From: Alphaproteobacteria bacterium
GTDB taxonomy: Bacteria; Pseudomonadota; Alphaproteobacteria; UBA3830
Assembly (NCBI GenBank): GCA_025998595.1
Contig: BNWE01000014.1
Span: 1-21,003, forward strand
Direction: 5' to 3'
DNA: 21,003 nucleotides
In this document: piece by piece, positions 17,615-21,003 of the stretch
Layout: each line of letters begins with the position of its first letter
Position numbering within the stretch: position 1 is the stretch's first letter
Made by a program: the position numbers and the translations under genes
The notes under the pieces: generated by a model
The model's database searches: none
What the model was told of the DNA's origin: nothing
The model's input: only the letters and a program-made list of their open reading frames with translations

Positions 17615-19177
17615 ATGAAAAGAATATTGCTTGTTTTTGCTTGTTTTACAATCTGTGGCTGTACACATGATCATGAAGATAATGGAAAAAAACAGAAAAA
17701 GGCTAATGTAATTATTCAGAAGAAAAAGAGTAAGCCAGCTCCGATAATGGCGCCTCCTGTTGTCGATAAAAATGTTAAGGTCGAGTCAGAGAAAGTTCAA
17801 TCAAAAGTAGAAGCGGTCGATGCTGCTGCTAAGTCTGCTCCAAAGCCGGCAATTCAACCGGATGTTCCAGCTGATGATCCTCCAGTGATTAGCATGGTCG
17901 ATGAGACTAGCGCTTTTTTGGCGAGTAGCGTTGAAGAAGATTCTCCTGTCTCCGATACTCCAATAGGAGATTATGACCTTATCGCAAGACAGTTGGCTGG
18001 GCTTGATGCAGAGGCTAATACTGCTTATGGAATGTTCATCGAGACGAGATGGAAGAATTTAAACAATGATAGCCTAGGAGCCATAAAAAATTGGTCCCAA
18101 AAGAACATAATCCCGCATCTGGGAGATTTTCGAACAGTATTCTATCCGTTTGGAGGGCCTGATATTTCATGCCCATTTAAGTTTTTCCCAAGTGCTCGTA
18201 CCTATATTTTGGTTGGATTAGAGCCAATTGGTAGTTTTAATGAAGTAAGCAAAAACATCAAAAAAACAGAGACGTTAGCATGTTTGAAAAAAGCATTTTC
18301 CAGTTATTTGCAGATAGGGTTTTTTATAACTTCAGAGATGTCTAAGGATCTATCTTCTAGCTCTCTCAATGGATCTTTGCCTCTTATTCTTCCACAGTTG
18401 GCTCGACTTGGATTTTACGTCAGCAATATAGAGGATCTATCCATAAGTCCCGAAGGAAAAGAAGTCTCAAGAACTCAAGGTATGACGGATTGCGTTAGAA
18501 TCACCTGTAAAAAAGATGGAGATAGTGCACCGAGATTTGTATATTACGTTAGAATAAATCTTGCTGATGATAACCGACGTCTCCCTGCTTTTGTGAATTT
18601 TATGAAGAGAAGAACGTTTGTGACATTTCTAAAGAGCGCTTCCTATGCTTTACATAGTCGTACGCTATCTAAGTTCAAGGCGTTTTTGCTAGCAAACTCA
18701 CAAGCTATTTTACAGGATGATACCGGTGTTCCATTTAAGGATTTCGGTGAAAAATGGCAAAAGTATGTCTTCGGTCACTATGAGGCTCCGATGGTGCAAG
18801 TGTTTAAGAATTATAAGCAACCGGCTATGGTGGATTTTTACAAAGCAAACAGTGTAGTAAGTATACCGTTTAAAATAGGCTATGGATTCAATCGATGTCA
18901 GCCAAATTTACTCTTGGCAGTGGTTGCACCACGGGCAATTGCTGCTTCGCCACCTTCCGAAGGGGATGCTAGCGATATCTCCAAAGCTGAAGTGGTTGCA
19001 CCACAGGCGCTTCCAGATGCACAAGTATCCGATATGCCGACAGCTAAAACGGAAGAAGCATCTTCAGCTGCGCAAGTATCAGATGTGCCTGCGGTAAAGA
19101 GTGAAGAAACACCTACAAATATGCAAGTTGAAGACATTCAAGCTCACGACCTAATGAAAAAAATTGGATTGATTTAA
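17615..19177 (+). CDS. Predicted lipoprotein with repetitive tail, unknown function
   Basis: The start is ATG 17615 behind AGGG; the product is 520 residues. MKRILLVFACFTICGC ends in a lipobox-like ICGC, with Cys16 as the likely lipidation site. Residues about 18-105 are Lys-, Pro- and acid-rich linker. The core (about 115-430) includes FRTVFYPFGGPDISCPFKFFPSARTYILVGLEPIGS and later QGMTDCVRITC and FKIGYGF, a pattern I think recurs in uncharacterised bacterial proteins but cannot name. The tail has VVAPR and VVAPQ units 24 residues apart (436 and 460), then 17-residue repeats starting AQVSD at about 470 and 487, with a degenerate third. The tail shares an 18-base sequence with the dusB insertion. 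Part of the gene (18685-18778) is duplicated in reverse at 20912-21003. Confidence 0.78.
   Translation: MKRILLVFACFTICGCTHDHEDNGKKQKKANVIIQKKKSKPAPIMAPPVVDKNVKVESEKVQSKVEAVDAAAKSAPKPAIQPDVPADDPPVISMVDETSAFLASSVEEDSPVSDTPIGDYDLIARQLAGLDAEANTAYGMFIETRWKNLNNDSLGAIKNWSQKNIIPHLGDFRTVFYPFGGPDISCPFKFFPSARTYILVGLEPIGSFNEVSKNIKKTETLACLKKAFSSYLQIGFFITSEMSKDLSSSSLNGSLPLILPQLARLGFYVSNIEDLSISPEGKEVSRTQGMTDCVRITCKKDGDSAPRFVYYVRINLADDNRRLPAFVNFMKRRTFVTFLKSASYALHSRTLSKFKAFLLANSQAILQDDTGVPFKDFGEKWQKYVFGHYEAPMVQVFKNYKQPAMVDFYKANSVVSIPFKIGYGFNRCQPNLLLAVVAPRAIAASPPSEGDASDISKAEVVAPQALPDAQVSDMPTAKTEEASSAAQVSDVPAVKSEETPTNMQVEDIQAHDLMKKIGLI
18920..19009. repeat. Hairpin-bearing direct repeat in the lipoprotein gene
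   Basis: GTGGTTGCACCAC occurs at 18920-18932 and 18992-19004, 72 bases apart. Each is a 5-bp hairpin (GTGGT/ACCAC). The second copy extends to an 18-base match with the dusB element on the other strand. Confidence 0.75.
19019..19171 (+). repeat. 51-base tandem repeats encoding a 17-residue unit
   Basis: Units starting with a CAAGTATC core at about 19022 and 19073, and a diverged one at 19124, repeat every 51 bases. They encode AQVSDMPTAKTEEASSA, AQVSDVPAVKSEETPTN and a third unit that runs into the C-terminus. Confidence 0.75.
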
Positions 19178-19482
19178 CGTTGATCATATACTCCTTACAA
19201 TTGAGAAGTTGGTTTTCTTTTTTCTAGATTCCTACGGCTCTTCGAGCCTCTGAATAACGAGAAACTCTGAAATTACAGTCATCTAGAGGAACGTAGCGAC
19301 GTATGGATCCAGTGGAACAAAAATCCACATTCTCAGTTAAATTGTGTATATATCTTCAGCCGCAAAAAATGGATCAAACGTCACGTTTGTTAAGCATATG
19401 TAAACTTCTTTGTGGCTGAATTAATATAGTGTTTGTTGGACGCAAGTTTTGGCGTTTGTTTTTGTGGTGGAGAGTGATATCG
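19178..19482. other. Intergenic region between lipoprotein gene and dapA
   Basis: About 305 bases with no gene. It holds a small hairpin GGCTC-TTC-GAGCC at 19236-19248, a stretch at 19290-19312 resembling the palindromic repeat (AACGT..GACGT.TGGATCC), and the nested stem-loop at 19357-19418. The dapA frame could be extended upstream to 19429, but that part is not conserved. Confidence 0.6.
19357..19418. repeat. Nested palindromic element upstream of dapA
   Basis: An outer stem pairs CAGCCGCAAA (19357-19366) with TTTGTGGCTG (19409-19418), with one G-U pair. An inner 15-bp palindrome around AAACGTCACGTTT lies at 19375-19389. On the minus strand the inner part reads AAACGTGACGTTTGATCC, matching the ends of the dusB element. 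It could affect dapA expression as a leader structure, but repeat identity explains it better. Confidence 0.7.
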
Positions 19483-20370
19483 ATGTTTAGTGGTTATTTT
19501 GCAGCTATTGTAACTCCTTTTGTTGATGGAAAAGTAGATTTAAAGTCGTTGGAGAAGTACATAAATTACCTTGTGGGTTCTGGGGTTTCCGGTATTGTCG
19601 TGTGCGCATCCACCGGAGAAGCGCTATCGTTATCACATCAGGAAAAGATAGACGTCATAACAACTGCGGCTAAAATTGCAGATGGAAAGACGAGAATTAT
19701 AGCAGGAATCGTATGTCTCTCAACTCAGGATTGTTTTGAGCTAATGAAAAAAACAGAGAGTTGTGTGGACGCTTTCTTGTGTGTATGTCCTTACTATGTT
19801 CGGCCATCTCAAGAGCAGATATATGCTCACTTTGAAAAACTTAGCTCATCGACATCAAATAAGTTGATTTTATACAATAATCCACCTAGAGTAGGAACCA
19901 GTATTGCTTTTGATACATTGAGAAGGTTATCGGAACTAAACAACATTGTTGGCATTAAAGAATGTGGTCCTGATTTATCTGTGTTTGCCTCCTGGAGACT
20001 GCAGCTAAAAGAAGGATTTTCACTTATTTCCGGAGATGATGCCACCGCTTGCGGAGCACTGGCGCTGGGAGCCGAAGGTATAATTTCCGTAAGTGCAAAT
20101 GTTATTCCGGAAGTGTGCGTAACAATGTATCAGGCTCTGAAAAGGGGAGAAATGGAAAGGTTTTCGGCAGCAAGAGACATGATTGCTCCGGTGCATTCGG
20201 TTATGTTTGAGGCTCCGAGTCCTGCTCCGGTAAAATACGTACTCAGTCGTCTTGGGTATATACAGAACGAACTGCGGTTACCTATGTCTCCGATTAGTGA
20301 GCAACTGAAAGCAAAGATAGATGATGTTATGAAAAAAATGGATCTAAAATGGCAGAATATCGTGAAGTAG
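19483..20370 (+). CDS. dapA: 4-hydroxy-tetrahydrodipicolinate synthase DapA
   Basis: DapA condenses pyruvate and aspartate semialdehyde, the first step towards diaminopimelate and lysine. The start is ATG 19483 with GGTGGAG upstream, giving 295 residues, the normal length; upstream codons are not conserved. Schiff-base Lys159 is in GIKE, Tyr131 and Arg136 in YNNPPRVGT, the substrate loop is CASTGE (41-46, normally GTTGE), and PYYVRPSQ holds the conserved tyrosine pair. SGDDATACGALALGAEGIISV and EAPSPAPVK also fit. The altered loop and KECGPD in place of KEASGD make this a slightly divergent member, so a related aldolase is possible. It supplies cell-wall diaminopimelate, in keeping with MreB. 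It overlaps smpB by 22 bases. Confidence 0.92.
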   Translation: MFSGYFAAIVTPFVDGKVDLKSLEKYINYLVGSGVSGIVVCASTGEALSLSHQEKIDVITTAAKIADGKTRIIAGIVCLSTQDCFELMKKTESCVDAFLCVCPYYVRPSQEQIYAHFEKLSSSTSNKLILYNNPPRVGTSIAFDTLRRLSELNNIVGIKECGPDLSVFASWRLQLKEGFSLISGDDATACGALALGAEGIISVSANVIPEVCVTMYQALKRGEMERFSAARDMIAPVHSVMFEAPSPAPVKYVLSRLGYIQNELRLPMSPISEQLKAKIDDVMKKMDLKWQNIVK

Positions 20371-20813
20371 GCTTCAATAAGAGGGCGAATTATGATTATG
20401 AGATACTGGAGAAATTGGAAGCTGGCATAGTTTTACTTGGCAGTGAAGTAAAATCTCTCCGGAATCATAAGGTGAATCTTACGGAGGCCTATGCGGGACT
20501 ATCGAAGGATTGTGAGCTATTCCTATACCAAATGCACATTCCCGAGTATAAACTCGCCAATAAAATGAATCATAATCCGATTAGGACGAGAAAATTGCTG
20601 GTGCGCAAAAAGCAAATGCTCAAATTAATCGGACAATTGAAAAAGGGAGGGTATTCACTAATTCCCGTAAGTATATATTTCAATGAAAAGGGATTTGTAA
20701 AGATCTCTCTCGGACTCGGAAAGGGTAAGAAAAACATAGATAAGCGAGAGATCATCAAGCAGAGGGAATGGAATCGTGAAAAAGCACGCATACTAAAAAA
20801 TGGTAGTCGATAA
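20349..20813 (+). CDS. smpB: SsrA-binding protein SmpB
   Basis: SmpB binds tmRNA and brings it to stalled ribosomes in trans-translation. The 154-residue protein fits the family: NKRANYDYEILEKLEAGIVLLGSEVKSLR at the N-terminal strand-helix, an NLTEAYA loop, then HIPEYKLANKMNHNPIRTRKLLV, and the GLGKGKKNIDKREIIKQREWNREKARIL basic C-terminal tail that enters the ribosome's decoding centre. All parts look intact. The start ATG 20349 lies inside the dapA 3' end (22-base overlap), so translation is coupled. dapA-smpB is a common alphaproteobacterial pair. A small ATGTG-CTC-CACAT hairpin follows at 20813-20825. The ssrA gene is not in the window. Confidence 0.97.
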   Translation: MAEYREVGFNKRANYDYEILEKLEAGIVLLGSEVKSLRNHKVNLTEAYAGLSKDCELFLYQMHIPEYKLANKMNHNPIRTRKLLVRKKQMLKLIGQLKKGGYSLIPVSIYFNEKGFVKISLGLGKGKKNIDKREIIKQREWNREKARILKNGSR

Positions 20814-20897
20814 TGTGCTCCACATAGATTTAGAATTTTCTTATTGTCTTTTTTGTGGTAACATCTCATGTATTGTTGAATGGTAAACTATTTATGC

Positions 20898-21003
20898 TTA
20901 ATTTGATAGATGTGACCGAGACATACTTTTGCCATTTTTCACCGAAATCCTTAATGGAACACCGGTATCATCCTGTAAAATAGCTTGTGAGTTTGCTAGC
21001 AAA
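20898..21003 (-). pseudogene. Inverted, frameshifted partial copy of the lipoprotein gene
   Basis: Read on the minus strand, 20912-21003 matches 18685-18778 of the lipoprotein gene at every base except two missing single bases, one in the TTT of CCATTTAAGG and one in GTCTTCGG. The first deletion shifts the frame, so after GVP the reading continues LRISVKNGKS and stops at TAA 20900-20898. Similarity ends abruptly at 20912. The copy runs off the window end, so its full length is unknown. It is a decayed paralogue or a truncated duplication; the near identity suggests a recent event. Confidence 0.85.

Noticed and set aside
19357..19418. Possible lysine riboswitch upstream of dapA
   Set aside because: The structure is only a nested palindrome whose core matches a repeat inside and after dusB. 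It lacks the size and junction of a lysine riboswitch.

Overview
The window looks like a chromosomal segment of an AT-rich alphaproteobacterium with an intracellular or symbiotic lifestyle, possibly of the Holosporales/Rickettsiales kind. The lineage call rests on the block dusB - (ntrBC) - ntrY - ntrX - trkA, the FYDLN zinc-ribbon protein, the DUF2155 protein, the zinc-ribbon/DUF3426-type membrane protein beside ftsK-lolA, and the dapA-smpB pair. The lifestyle call is inference from insertion-sequence debris, gene reduction in the nitrogen two-component region, in-frame palindromic repeats and several secreted proteins of unknown function.

Layout. 1-410: the 3' end of an IS30-type transposase gene, broken by a 166-bp non-autonomous element with 21-bp inverted ends and a 6-bp target duplication. 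411-748: no convincing gene, but a good promoter just before a secreted protein gene (749-2158). 2355-5870: a plus-strand operon of a zinc-ribbon membrane protein, ftsK and a lolA-like gene. 6074-8286: two tandem paralogous genes for secreted proteins, each followed by the same hairpin. 17490 down to 8375, minus strand: a probable nine-gene operon of mreB, mevalonate kinase, FYDLN protein, DUF2155 protein, dusB, a remnant of ntrC, ntrY, ntrX and trkA. 17615-19177: a lipoprotein gene divergent from mreB. 19483-20813: dapA overlapping smpB. 20898-21003: a frameshifted inverted copy of part of the lipoprotein gene, running off the window.

How it fits together. FtsK, MreB, LolA and the small envelope proteins serve division, shape and envelope building. 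NtrY/NtrX/TrkA form an envelope-sensing and potassium module. ntrB and the receiver and ATPase parts of NtrC are absent, leaving a DNA-binding domain, and NtrX has lost the Walker A lysine and the sigma-54 contact loop. Both changes point to loss of sigma-54 activation. Three proteins (749, 6074 and 7333) share a signal peptide ending in SLxAM and carry segments resembling F-boxes, so they are candidate secreted or host-directed proteins; that role is unproven. A palindromic repeat family with an AACGTGACGTT core sits inside dusB (adding about 40 residues in frame), at the dusB stop codon and upstream of dapA. The dusB copy also shares an 18-base hairpin-bearing sequence with the repetitive tail of the lipoprotein gene.
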